This document shows positions 8,497-16,039 of a stretch of 55,575 bases of DNA, in pieces. The stretch's first letter is position 1. Every line of letters begins with the position of its first letter. Source of the stretch: an uncultured Pelagibacteraceae bacterium (GTDB lineage: Bacteria > Pseudomonadota > Alphaproteobacteria > Pelagibacterales > Pelagibacteraceae). Under the pieces are notes generated by a model. It ran no database searches. It saw only the letters and a program-made list of their open reading frames with translations, and had not been told where the DNA came from. The position numbers and the translations under genes are program-made. The stretch is taken from assembly GCA_902531765.1 (NCBI GenBank), contig CACAFC010000006.1:1-55575 (forward strand). Reading direction: 5' to 3'.

Positions 8497-9321
8497 TCAA
8501 ACAATTTTTTCTACATATTCTTTATTTATTTTATTTAAAGGTAAGAAAACAAAAACATCAGTAGTTTTAAATTTGTAATCAATAACAGCACCATCTCCAA
8601 TATAAGCATTTAGTTTTATATAACCTTTTATTAGAGTTGGTAATGATTTTACTAGTTTCAGATTTAATTTAATATTTTTTGAATAATCTATTTTTGCACT
8701 ACAATATTTTCGAGCTTTTACTCTAATATTTTCAGGCATTTTATAATTTTGTTGGAGAAATAATAACTGATTATTAATTTTTTGAATATCAATCTCTAAA
8801 AAACTAGCTGTTCCGAACATCCCATCAATTTTATTTGTATTTATATAATTATAAATTTCTTTCCACATTAATTTTAATACATTTCTGTTTCTAAATTTCT
8901 GAGAAATGCAAGACCTACTCAATTCAAGCATGTTAGTATATTCATCTGATTGAATCAGTTTATCTAGGCAAAATTCTTCAGCACTATAAAAACCAATTTT
9001 TTTTTCAGCAACCTTCTGTTGAAGCAATCTATATGTGCCAATAACTTTATTTTTAGAAAATTTAGAATGTTTATAATTTACTATAACATGATCACAATAA
9101 CTATCATATTTATCGGAGTCTTTTCTAAAATTACTAATATTAAGAATTTTTTTTTTATTTCTATCAGAAAAAAAAACTTGATAACGTAGTTTCTGAGCTT
9201 GTTTAATTTCGGACTTACTGTCAGCTAATTTAACAAAAATTTCAGGCTTAAAAAAATTTTTTGTGTTTAAGTAAACTTTTTTTGATTGATTTTTATAATT
9301 TAATAATACTTGTTTAATCAC
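8497..9321 (-). CDS. olsB: OlsB-like N-acyltransferase (ornithine lipid synthesis, GNAT fold)
   Basis: A 274-residue GNAT-fold protein. Recognisable OlsB features in order: KLRYQVFF (about 44-51), YDSYCDHVIV (about 73-82), VIGTYRLL (about 93-100), GFYSAEEFCLDKL and LELSRSCISQKFRNRNVLKLMW, with the family's Arg-Ser-Cys and IDGMFGTASF segment. OlsB transfers a 3-hydroxyacyl group from acyl carrier protein to the alpha-amino group of ornithine (or another amino acid). The gene is first in a two-gene operon with an O-acyltransferase and diverges from the PhoX-like gene across a 433 bp control region. Ornithine lipids are known to replace phospholipids under phosphate limitation, in line with the neighbourhood. 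Confidence 0.8.
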   Translation of the reverse strand: MIKQVLLNYKNQSKKVYLNTKNFFKPEIFVKLADSKSEIKQAQKLRYQVFFSDRNKKKILNISNFRKDSDKYDSYCDHVIVNYKHSKFSKNKVIGTYRLLQQKVAEKKIGFYSAEEFCLDKLIQSDEYTNMLELSRSCISQKFRNRNVLKLMWKEIYNYINTNKIDGMFGTASFLEIDIQKINNQLLFLQQNYKMPENIRVKARKYCSAKIDYSKNIKLNLKLVKSLPTLIKGYIKLNAYIGDGAVIDYKFKTTDVFVFLPLNKINKEYVEKIV

Positions 9322-9403
9322 AATTTTGAATTAATTGATTCATATTAAAATTATATTAAAGAATTATTTCAGTTATATTTCATGCATTTTCCAATTGATC
9401 CTA

Positions 9404-9435
9404 AGTATTGTCCTATAATATCCTAGAACAATACT
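9404..9435 (+). repeat. Dispersed repeat, copy 2 (partial) with perfect inverted repeat
   Basis: Bases 9411-9435 are identical to 12003-12027 of copy 3 (TCCTATAATATCCTAGAACA then ATACT). In this copy AGTATTGT (9404-9411) is exactly complementary to ACAATACT (9428-9435), giving an 8-bp stem around a 16-base loop that contains TATAAT. The left half of the repeat (GTCTTGTGCCGG) is absent. Confidence 0.75.
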
Positions 9436-9608
9436 ATTGTAGTATTAGTCATTAAATTTAATTCTCGTTAAAGTTTGGTTTCTTTTATATAATAAGGATG
9501 AATTTTAATAATTTATTCATATGAGTTTAAGAAATAGTTAATAAAATTTCTCTAAAAATCTGACAGTATTTAAATTTAACATTATTTATTTTTCTTTCTA
9601 GTAAAATT

Positions 9609-9641
9609 CTCCCTTGTAGTTATGTAAATATTGCAAGGGAG
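9609..9641. promoter_or_regulatory. GC-rich stem-loop in the PhoX-like leader
   Basis: CTCCCTTG (9609-9616) pairs perfectly with CAAGGGAG (9634-9641) around a 17-base loop. It stands out from the AT-rich surroundings and lacks a following T-run on either strand, so it is not a typical terminator; it may be a leader structure or part of a small RNA. Confidence 0.5.
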
Positions 9642-9685
9642 GTAATAATTTATTGAGTTCAGTTTTTGTTTGTATTTTTAAATAA

Positions 9686-9718
9686 CTTTAACATATCTAA
9701 AAAAAATCTTTAACATTT
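9686..9718 (+). promoter_or_regulatory. Candidate PhoB-type operator (11-bp-phased direct repeats)
   Basis: Three consecutive 11-base units, CTTTAACATAT, CTAAAAAAAAT, CTTTAACATTT, with the first and third sharing CTTTAACAT at 22-bp spacing. PhoB boxes are tandem 11-bp units resembling CTGTCATAAAT, so this is a degenerate match in the right place, 37 bp before the PhoX-like start. Inference only. Confidence 0.35.
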
Positions 9719-9754
9719 TTATATTATGATTTTTCCTCAACAAAGGATAAAAAA

Positions 9755-11845
9755 ATGAAAAAAATAATAACTGCATTAATAGTTCTTTCAGCTTCAGGAA
9801 CTTTTGCAAATGCAGAAAACTTAAAAATTGGAGAAATCAAATCTCTGATTCCAGAAGCTAGTACAGCAAATAATCAAATTCAATTAGTTGACGGTGGAAG
9901 TGGTGATTTAGACTTCCCTTTTATTGATAAAATAAAGGCAATAGCAACTGTTGGAGAAGTTAATAAGTTTAGAAATGATGAAGCGTTAACTGGATATCCA
10001 GATGGTAATGCTGCATGGTTACATGACAATAATACTATAAGAGTTGTTTACCAAAGTGAGTCTTATGCAACTATGAGTAGTGAAACTTATCCATGGGAAA
10101 TGAATTCTGGTGCAACTTTTACTGGCTCCCATATTCATACAATTGATTATGATCGAACAAAATTTGCAAACTTCTTAAATAATAACGATACTGCCAGTGG
10201 AATGGTAATTAATTCAGGAAAATTGTTTGATACAATTTATAATCAATTTGGTGAAGTTGTAAAAGCCAAAGCTGATGGTGGGCTTTGGGGTAATCAAACT
10301 CTACCAAATAAACAGTTAATTAACTTTAATGACAAATATAAATTAACTAAAGCTGATTTCTTTTTCCAATCATTTTGTGGCGCTTGGTATGAACAAGCAA
10401 ATAAATATGGTCAAGGAATTGGATTTAATGATGATATTTGGCTAACAGCAGAAGAATGGAACATTAAACGAATGTTTGAAAACACTAATTATACATCAGA
10501 TGATACATTAGGTTTGGCTTCGATTGCTGTAGATATCAAAAATAGAACTGCATACACTGTGCCAGCATTAGGTCAATCTGGTTATGAAAAAATTATGCCA
10601 ATAAATTCTAAACATGAAGATTTTGTTGTAATGGTTCTTGCTGGTTACAATCATGGTGTTGAGCCTGCTCCATTAAAAATTTATGTAGGTAAGAAAAATG
10701 TTGGTATTAATGGCAAAACGTTAGCTGATAATGCAACTGAAAGAGATAAATTTTTAAGCAGAAATGGTCTTCTTTATGGAAAAATATACGGAATGGCTTT
10801 AGCTAACGAGGACTTTGCAAAATTAGGGATAGATGAAATTGACTTATCAGCGAAAATGCTTGATGAGTATCTTAAAAATCCAGATTCTATAAATAATTTT
10901 GATGTAAGATTTTACCCAACAAGTTACCAGTGGAAAGGTTGGAATACAACACCAGCTGTAAAAGACACAGAAGTTTTTCTTTGGGGAAATCAATCAGAAC
11001 AACCTAAAGGATATACTTTTTTAGTAGGCGACTCTAAAACAGAACATCCTGCAGTTGATCCTGACTTTAACAATCAAAGATATCTTCAAAATATGACTCA
11101 AGAAGGTGGATTAATTGGCATTGAATTGACAAACTTTGTTAATGAAATTCAAAAAACATTCTGGGGAAGCGCAGATCTACCTAAATATGTTTCAGCTAAA
11201 GTTACTAAAGTTGTCGGTGCGTATGATGGATCATTAAAACTAGTTACCGCTGACAAAGGTCTTAAACACAGTGGCGGTGATCACTCAACATGGGAAAATG
11301 GTGAAGCTAAAATGGTTGCACCAGATGGATTATATTGGTCTAAAACATCTGATGGAGACGTTCTTATTGTAGATGAAGATTCTGGTAATAAGGAAGGTGA
11401 AAGAAAATATTCACTTGTAATTGACTCAAACAATATGAATTTAATGAACCCAAATGAAGGTTATTTTCTAGCAATGGCTGGAGGTAAAAATAATCCAAGA
11501 GCCAAAGCAGAAACTGCTGTTTACCCAGGATCATTTTCGAAAGCAACAAGTTCAGAGTTTTCAGGATCATGGAACATTACAGCCTTAGTAACTAAAGATG
11601 AAAATGGTAAATTCTATTCAATGGATGATCTAACTGGTGTTAATTATGAAAAAATTAATCAATCAGTATCTTTATCAGATAGTACATTTTTAGGTGTAGT
11701 TCAGCACAAAGGTGAAAGTGGTGGGTTTTTAAAGAAAGTTGGTGCGGATAATGGTGGTCAAATTTTCATTTTTAAAATGAATTTACCATCTGGAGCCATG
11801 GTTAAAAGATCTCCATCTGAAACCCTTAAATTAGTATCTAATTAA
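9755..11845 (+). CDS. Secreted PhoX (DUF839)-like protein, putative alkaline phosphatase
   Basis: A 696-residue protein with a signal peptide (about 1-20, ending ...FANA-EN) and a beta-propeller-like organisation. The segment DDIWLTAEEW (about 229-238), then AYTVPALG...YEK, LKIYVGKK and NGLLYGKIYG (about 340) follows the order seen in the DUF839/PhoX family (LTGEE, LPALG, YVG.K, NG.LYG), and APDGLYW...DVLIVDEDSGN (about 516-541) fits the NPDGLAF-like motif. PhoX enzymes are calcium/iron phosphatases exported to the periplasm. Classical PhoX active-site strings are not all recognisable, so phosphatase activity is inferred. The ribosome site AAAGGA is well placed. The divergent OlsB-OlsA-like pair and the Pho-box-like leader support a phosphate-stress role. 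Confidence 0.65.
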   Translation: MKKIITALIVLSASGTFANAENLKIGEIKSLIPEASTANNQIQLVDGGSGDLDFPFIDKIKAIATVGEVNKFRNDEALTGYPDGNAAWLHDNNTIRVVYQSESYATMSSETYPWEMNSGATFTGSHIHTIDYDRTKFANFLNNNDTASGMVINSGKLFDTIYNQFGEVVKAKADGGLWGNQTLPNKQLINFNDKYKLTKADFFFQSFCGAWYEQANKYGQGIGFNDDIWLTAEEWNIKRMFENTNYTSDDTLGLASIAVDIKNRTAYTVPALGQSGYEKIMPINSKHEDFVVMVLAGYNHGVEPAPLKIYVGKKNVGINGKTLADNATERDKFLSRNGLLYGKIYGMALANEDFAKLGIDEIDLSAKMLDEYLKNPDSINNFDVRFYPTSYQWKGWNTTPAVKDTEVFLWGNQSEQPKGYTFLVGDSKTEHPAVDPDFNNQRYLQNMTQEGGLIGIELTNFVNEIQKTFWGSADLPKYVSAKVTKVVGAYDGSLKLVTADKGLKHSGGDHSTWENGEAKMVAPDGLYWSKTSDGDVLIVDEDSGNKEGERKYSLVIDSNNMNLMNPNEGYFLAMAGGKNNPRAKAETAVYPGSFSKATSSEFSGSWNITALVTKDENGKFYSMDDLTGVNYEKINQSVSLSDSTFLGVVQHKGESGGFLKKVGADNGGQIFIFKMNLPSGAMVKRSPSETLKLVSN

Positions 11846-11868
11846 TTGTTAGCTCTCTAGTAATAGTG

Positions 11869-11894
11869 GGAGCTTGGTAATATTATCAAGCTCC
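11869..11894 (+). terminator. Stem-loop after the PhoX-like gene
   Basis: GGAGCTTG (11869-11876) pairs perfectly with CAAGCTCC (11887-11894); the 10-base loop is itself nearly self-complementary. It sits 24 bases after the stop. The following T-run is weak (TAACTTATTTCTC), so termination efficiency is uncertain. Confidence 0.6.
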
Positions 11895-11978
11895 TAACTT
11901 ATTTCTCAAATATATAAAGTATTAACCAGCTTTTATTGTCTCGTTCTTTCATTTGTAATTTTTTTGTAGATTAATTCT

Positions 11979-12028
11979 TATGTGTCGGTCTTGTGCCGGT
12001 TTTCCTATAATATCCTAGAACAATACTT
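11979..12028 (+). repeat. Dispersed repeat, copy 3 (right border of the 6-12 kb block)
   Basis: The fullest copy: left half as in copy 1 (GTCTTGTGCCGGTTTTCC) and right half as in copy 2 (through AGAACAATACT). Same orientation as copy 1 and again in a convergent intergenic gap, here before the ABC permease gene. It contains a micro-frame ATG TGT CGG ... TCC TAG. Confidence 0.8.
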
Positions 12029-12041
12029 AAGAACAATATCA

Positions 12042-12716
12042 TTAATTAAAACTATATTTTTTCTCTAAAAATTTAATTATGTTGTGAATAATAAAAGTCA
12101 TAAATAGATAAATTCCACCAGCAACTATAAATACTTCAATTGGTTTAAAAGTTGTTGAAATTATATATTTTGCAACACCTGTAAGGTCCATTATGGTGAC
12201 TGTGCTCGCTAAAGAAGTTCCTTTCATCATCAGGATAATTTCATTTCCATAAGCTGGTAAAGATTGTCTGATAGCGATAGGTATCTGAATTTTATAAAAG
12301 ATTACTTTATTTGAGATGCCCAAACTTTTACCTGCCTCTATTATTCCAGGTTTAATTGTTTGAAATGCTGATCTTAATATCTCTGAGGTGTAAGCACCCG
12401 TATTAAGAGCAAAAGCAATAATTGCACACCAATATGGCTCTTTTAAAATTATCCATAAAACTGTTGATCTCAAATATTCAATCTGACCTAATCCAAAATA
12501 AATTATAAAAATTTGTACTAAAAGTGGAGTACCTCTAAAAACATAAGAATATCCATAAGCAAATCTATTTATGAATATATTTTTATTTAATCTTAGAATT
12601 GCAAAAAATAAGCCAATGAATAATCCAATTATTAAAGAAACTGAAAGAAGTTTCAAAGTTATCACTGCAGCACTTAATAACTTTGGGAGACTATTAATCA
12701 TCAATTCAAGATCCAT
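12042..12716 (-). CDS. Polar amino-acid ABC transporter permease (HisM-like)
   Basis: A 224-residue inner-membrane protein of the His/Glu/Gln/Arg permease family. It has about five membrane segments and the EAA loop for ATPase docking, ...IIEAGKSLGISNKVIFYKIQ followed by IPIAIRQSLPAYGNE. The segment FRGTPLLVQIFIIYFGLG is the conserved family start. Last gene of the three-gene transporter operon; its start overlaps the preceding permease stop by one base. No ATP-binding subunit follows: the next gene is the convergent PhoX-like gene. Confidence 0.9.
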   Translation of the reverse strand: MDLELMINSLPKLLSAAVITLKLLSVSLIIGLFIGLFFAILRLNKNIFINRFAYGYSYVFRGTPLLVQIFIIYFGLGQIEYLRSTVLWIILKEPYWCAIIAFALNTGAYTSEILRSAFQTIKPGIIEAGKSLGISNKVIFYKIQIPIAIRQSLPAYGNEIILMMKGTSLASTVTIMDLTGVAKYIISTTFKPIEVFIVAGGIYLFMTFIIHNIIKFLEKKYSFN

Positions 12717-13408
12717 TAGTACCCCCTACTATATTTGACTTCTAATCTGTTGATTAATTTCATGCTCACAAACGTAAGTAGTAAATACAAAACTGCAGCA
12801 AATGAATAAAAGAATAATGGATCTCTCGTTGATCCAGCAGCAATATACGACTGTCTCATGATTTCAACTAAACCTGTAACTGAAATTAAAGAAGTATCTT
12901 TGAGTGTTATTTGCCAAACGTTACTTAGATTTGGAATAGCTAACCTTAATGTTTGAGGTAAAATAATTTTAAAAAATTTCCCAAACTTATTGAGACCTAA
13001 TACGTTAGCAGCTTCAAACTGGCCTTTATCAATTGATTGTATTGCTCCTCTAAAAACTTCTGTAGAATAAGCGCCAGAGATTATCCCAATTGCAAATGCA
13101 CCTGTAATAAATGCATTTATCTCAATATATTCATTATATCCAAATATTGATGCAACAAACATAACTGCACCAGTTCCGCCAAAAAAGAAAAGGTAGATTA
13201 CTAATAGTTCTGGAACACCTCTAATGATGGTTGTGTAAGAATTTGCTATAAAATTTAAAAACTTATTTTTAGATAATTTTAATGGAGTAAAGATTAATGC
13301 AAAAAGAAAACCTATGAACATTGCTGTTATTGAAACAGCTATTGTCATCAGGGTTGCATAAAATAATTCATCACCCCAACCAGTATCTCCGAATGTTAGA
13401 AGTTCCAT
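12716..13408 (-). CDS. Polar amino-acid ABC transporter permease (HisQ-like)
   Basis: A 230-residue permease paired with the one at 12042. It shows the family block IIRGVPELLVIYLFFFGG (about 61-78) and the EAA loop QFEAANVLGLNKFGKFFKI followed by LPQTLRLAIPNLSN. Together the two proteins would form the membrane channel of an importer for a basic or polar amino acid (histidine, arginine, ornithine or lysine type). The gap to the binding-protein stop upstream is 45 bp. Confidence 0.9.
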   Translation of the reverse strand: MELLTFGDTGWGDELFYATLMTIAVSITAMFIGFLFALIFTPLKLSKNKFLNFIANSYTTIIRGVPELLVIYLFFFGGTGAVMFVASIFGYNEYIEINAFITGAFAIGIISGAYSTEVFRGAIQSIDKGQFEAANVLGLNKFGKFFKIILPQTLRLAIPNLSNVWQITLKDTSLISVTGLVEIMRQSYIAAGSTRDPLFFYSFAAVLYLLLTFVSMKLINRLEVKYSRGY

Positions 13409-13453
13409 ACAGATTGGCGACTATACATTATAGTCGCCAAATCTAAAATTTAA

Positions 13454-14281
13454 TTACATAGAAGCGTCGAAACCAAACCACTTAGTAGCAATTCTACTAA
13501 TGTCTCCGTTTTTTCTCGCTTTATTGATAGCGGCGTTAAACTTTTTCAAAAGTTCAGTATCATCTTTTCTAATACCTACTCCAACACCGTTTCCAAATGC
13601 ACCACCTGAAAAAGTTGGTCCAGTTAGAACAACTGGCTTACCAGATTTTTCTGCATAATCACTGAATGCAACAGCAGCAGCTAATGCAGCATCACATCTT
13701 CCAGATGCTAAATCTAAGTTAACTTCGTCTTGTGTTTTGTAAGTTCTTACATTTACTTTTCCTACATCACCAGAGTCTAAAAAATTTTGGTGGATCGTTG
13801 CAGTTTGTACACAAACAGTTTTACCTGCTAATGCAGCAGTAAGTGTTTTAAGATCTTTTTTAGCTGTAGCATTTGGTTTTGTAAGATTTATCCCAGCAGA
13901 TGTATCTAAACCTTCTAAGCTAGATCCTTTCATCACTGCCAGAGATGCAACTTCATCTGCATATCCTTGAGAAAAGCTAATAGCTTTTTGTCTTTCTGCA
14001 GTAATTGACATACCTGCCATTATCGCATCAAACTTTCTCATTATTAAAGCTGGAATCATTCCATCCCAATCTTGCTCAACTATTACACATTGCTGTCCAA
14101 TGTATCTACATAGCGTATAAGCTAATTCAACTTCGAAACCTATTAACTTACCTGCCTCATTTTTTGAGTTCCATGGAGGATAAGCACCCTCTGTTCCAAT
14201 TCTTATTTTATCAGCATAAACATTCCCCATTACCAATAGAGAAAGTAAAACTGAAAAAATAGTCTTCTTGAATATATTCAT
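13454..14281 (-). CDS. Periplasmic substrate-binding protein of a basic amino-acid-type ABC transporter (HisJ/ArgT-like)
   Basis: I place the start at 14281 rather than at the upstream in-frame ATG (14317), because AAAGGAG (14288-14294 on the minus strand) is correctly spaced to it and the product then begins with a normal signal peptide, MNIFKKTIFSVLLSLLVMG...ADK. The mature protein has the SBP_bac_3 pattern: IRIGTEGAYPPWNSKN (ligand region), GFEVELAYTLC, DWDGMIPALIMRKFDAIMAGMSIT and a C-terminal ISRIATKWFGFD. The ligand is probably a basic amino acid; ornithine or arginine would fit the downstream polyamine and ornithine-lipid themes, but this is inference. It follows speD-speE by 62 bp. 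Confidence 0.88.
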   Translation of the reverse strand: MNIFKKTIFSVLLSLLVMGNVYADKIRIGTEGAYPPWNSKNEAGKLIGFEVELAYTLCRYIGQQCVIVEQDWDGMIPALIMRKFDAIMAGMSITAERQKAISFSQGYADEVASLAVMKGSSLEGLDTSAGINLTKPNATAKKDLKTLTAALAGKTVCVQTATIHQNFLDSGDVGKVNVRTYKTQDEVNLDLASGRCDAALAAAVAFSDYAEKSGKPVVLTGPTFSGGAFGNGVGVGIRKDDTELLKKFNAAINKARKNGDISRIATKWFGFDASM

Positions 14282-14343
14282 TGTTATCTCCTTTAATAAA
14301 AAAAAATAGTATTTCACAGATTGTGGATATTAAAAAGAAAAAA

Positions 14344-15384
14344 TTAATGATTTATCGAAGAAGAAAAATTCCAAGAACAATCAAAACTAGGTATGTAAAC
14401 TCTAGATAAATTAGTATTTCCAAAATGATGATTGAATACATTCAACCAATTTTCAACTTGAAGAGGTTTTTTATCCTGACTTCCTACCTGTGCAGTTATA
14501 ACTCCTTTAGGTTTAAGTATTCTAACTAAAGAGTCCATATTTTTAGCAGCAAGATCTATACAAAACTGGTCATCATTTAGATCAACAAAAATATGATCAT
14601 ATGTATCTTCGTTTACTGTCTTTATACTTTCAAAGGCATCACCCCATACACATTTTACAGAATTCTTTTCTGTAGATTTTTTTCCAATATCACCAAGGTG
14701 TTTATTGCAAACTTCCACAACTTCTGGATCTAATTCATACCAATCTATAAAATTAAACTTTTTTGAAATACATTCCCTTGCAACACCACCATCGCCACCA
14801 CCAATTATTGCTGCTCTCTCATTTTTTTTATTTAATTTCAGGCCTGCTCCTACAAAAGTTGAGCTATATAAATGTTCATCTGAAGCAGCAACTTGTATTT
14901 CACCATCAATAAATAGAGATTTTCCAAATTGTTCTAACTCTAAAATTTCAATGTGTTGTCCAACTTTCGATTTAAAATCCTCTAAAACTTCATTGACTAC
15001 ATATGATTTTTGTAATCCAGGTGAACTATAAATATCATGGTAAAGAGATCTGGTATCTCTATTAAATTCTTTTTTAACTATACGCTTATGTTCAAATTCT
15101 TTTTTAACAATATCAATTGCTACTGATGGACTTATTTTTCCACAGGTAAAAAAATCAAAACTTATAATTCCATTTTCTGGAAATGTATGAAAACTAATAT
15201 GACTCTCAGCCAATAAAGCTAAAATAGTAAAACCTTGAGGTTCAAATTTATATTTTGAAATGTTCAAAATAGTTACATTTGCTGCTTTAGCTATTTTATG
15301 TATAACTCTTTCAAAGACTGAAGGATCGTACTCTTTTGTAGTACCTATAATATCTAAAGTAATATGCTCCCCAACTTTAATCAT
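14344..15384 (-). CDS. S-adenosylmethionine decarboxylase - spermidine synthase fusion
   Basis: A 346-residue two-domain protein. Residues about 1-105 are an AdoMet decarboxylase: E60-S61 is the self-cleavage site, giving a pyruvoyl group on S61, and H66 and C81 lie at the same +5 and +20 spacing as Ser63/His68/Cys83 in the Thermotoga enzyme. Residues about 115-346 are a spermidine synthase with the AdoMet-binding IIGGGDGGVARE (193-204), the acidic YELDPEVVE, GDAFESI and the probable catalytic D268 in FVDLND. One polypeptide would therefore decarboxylate AdoMet and transfer its aminopropyl group to putrescine, releasing MTA. It is the last gene of the operon with mtnP-mtnA-aldolase (1 bp gap), which consumes that MTA. 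Confidence 0.88.
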   Translation of the reverse strand: MIKVGEHITLDIIGTTKEYDPSVFERVIHKIAKAANVTILNISKYKFEPQGFTILALLAESHISFHTFPENGIISFDFFTCGKISPSVAIDIVKKEFEHKRIVKKEFNRDTRSLYHDIYSSPGLQKSYVVNEVLEDFKSKVGQHIEILELEQFGKSLFIDGEIQVAASDEHLYSSTFVGAGLKLNKKNERAAIIGGGDGGVARECISKKFNFIDWYELDPEVVEVCNKHLGDIGKKSTEKNSVKCVWGDAFESIKTVNEDTYDHIFVDLNDDQFCIDLAAKNMDSLVRILKPKGVITAQVGSQDKKPLQVENWLNVFNHHFGNTNLSRVYIPSFDCSWNFSSSINH

Positions 15385-15385
15385 C

Positions 15386-16039
15386 TTACCCTTTTTTATA
15401 ATTCTTAGCTTTATCTAAAACTTTTTTCATTTCTTCAAATGAAAGAATTTTAGGTTCACCTAACCTTAGAGCAATAATGTATTGATGACAAATGTTTTCT
15501 ATCTCTTGTGCAAGTTCAAATGCATCCTCTAAATTTTTACCAAAAGCAACCTGACCATGATTAGACATTAAACATGCGCTTCTATTCTCTAAAGCTTTGA
15601 TAACATTTTTAGATAACTCTTCAGTTCCAAAAGTAGCGTATTCTGCACATTTAATGTCATCTCCTCCTGCAAGAGCAATCATGTAATGAAAAGGTGGAAT
15701 GGGTTTTCCATGTGAAGATACAGCCGTTGCGTGTGGAGAATGAGCATGGACAATGGCTTGTGCCTCTTTTTTATTTGTATAAATATCTCGATGAAATCTC
15801 CATTCAGATGATGGTTTGTTAGTTGGGTCGTTTTTTTCATCCTCATTTAAACCCATAAAAACAATATCTTCAGGTTTTAGTGTTTCATATTTTTTTCCTG
15901 ATGGAGTAATTAAGTATCCCTCTATATCATTCTCCATTGCTCTCAATGATATATTGCCTGATCTAAGAGGTGAAAGGTTTGTAGAATTTAATTTTAATGA
16001 ATATTCAATGATTTGATTTCTTTGATCTAAATTCTTCAT
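15386..16039 (-). CDS. Class II aldolase-family enzyme of MTA salvage (MtnB-like dehydratase or methylthioribulose-1-P aldolase)
   Basis: A 217-residue class II aldolase/adducin-fold protein. Zinc ligands are visible as HAHSPHATAV (about 98-107) plus a later His in IENICHQY; SSEWRFHRDIY provides the catalytic-acid region and SNHGQVAFGKNLEDAF is the family C-terminal signature. In the same operon as mtnP and mtnA, it must act on 5-methylthioribulose 1-phosphate. Two activities are possible: dehydration (MtnB, universal methionine salvage) or aldol cleavage to DHAP and methylthioacetaldehyde (the DHAP shunt, Ald2). No mtnC, mtnD or mtnE is seen here, which favours the second but does not prove it. 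It overlaps mtnA by 4 bp. Confidence 0.85.
   Translation of the reverse strand: MKNLDQRNQIIEYSLKLNSTNLSPLRSGNISLRAMENDIEGYLITPSGKKYETLKPEDIVFMGLNEDEKNDPTNKPSSEWRFHRDIYTNKKEAQAIVHAHSPHATAVSSHGKPIPPFHYMIALAGGDDIKCAEYATFGTEELSKNVIKALENRSACLMSNHGQVAFGKNLEDAFELAQEIENICHQYIIALRLGEPKILSFEEMKKVLDKAKNYKKG

Larger units (their letters stand above)
9322..9754. other. 433 bp non-coding divergent control region
   Basis: The only stretch above 300 bp without a gene. It separates the OlsB-like operon (leftward) from the PhoX-like gene (rightward). It holds repeat copy 2 with its inverted repeat (9404-9435), an isolated GC-rich hairpin (9609-9641), 11-bp-phased CTTTAACAT elements (9686-9718) and the ribosome site AAAGGA just before 9755. 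I see no convincing longer reading frame; only a 14-codon micro-frame that ends in the repeat. Confidence 0.7.

Noticed and set aside
14705-15031. 108-codon plus-strand frame
   Set aside because: Antisense to the well-conserved spermidine synthase domain.
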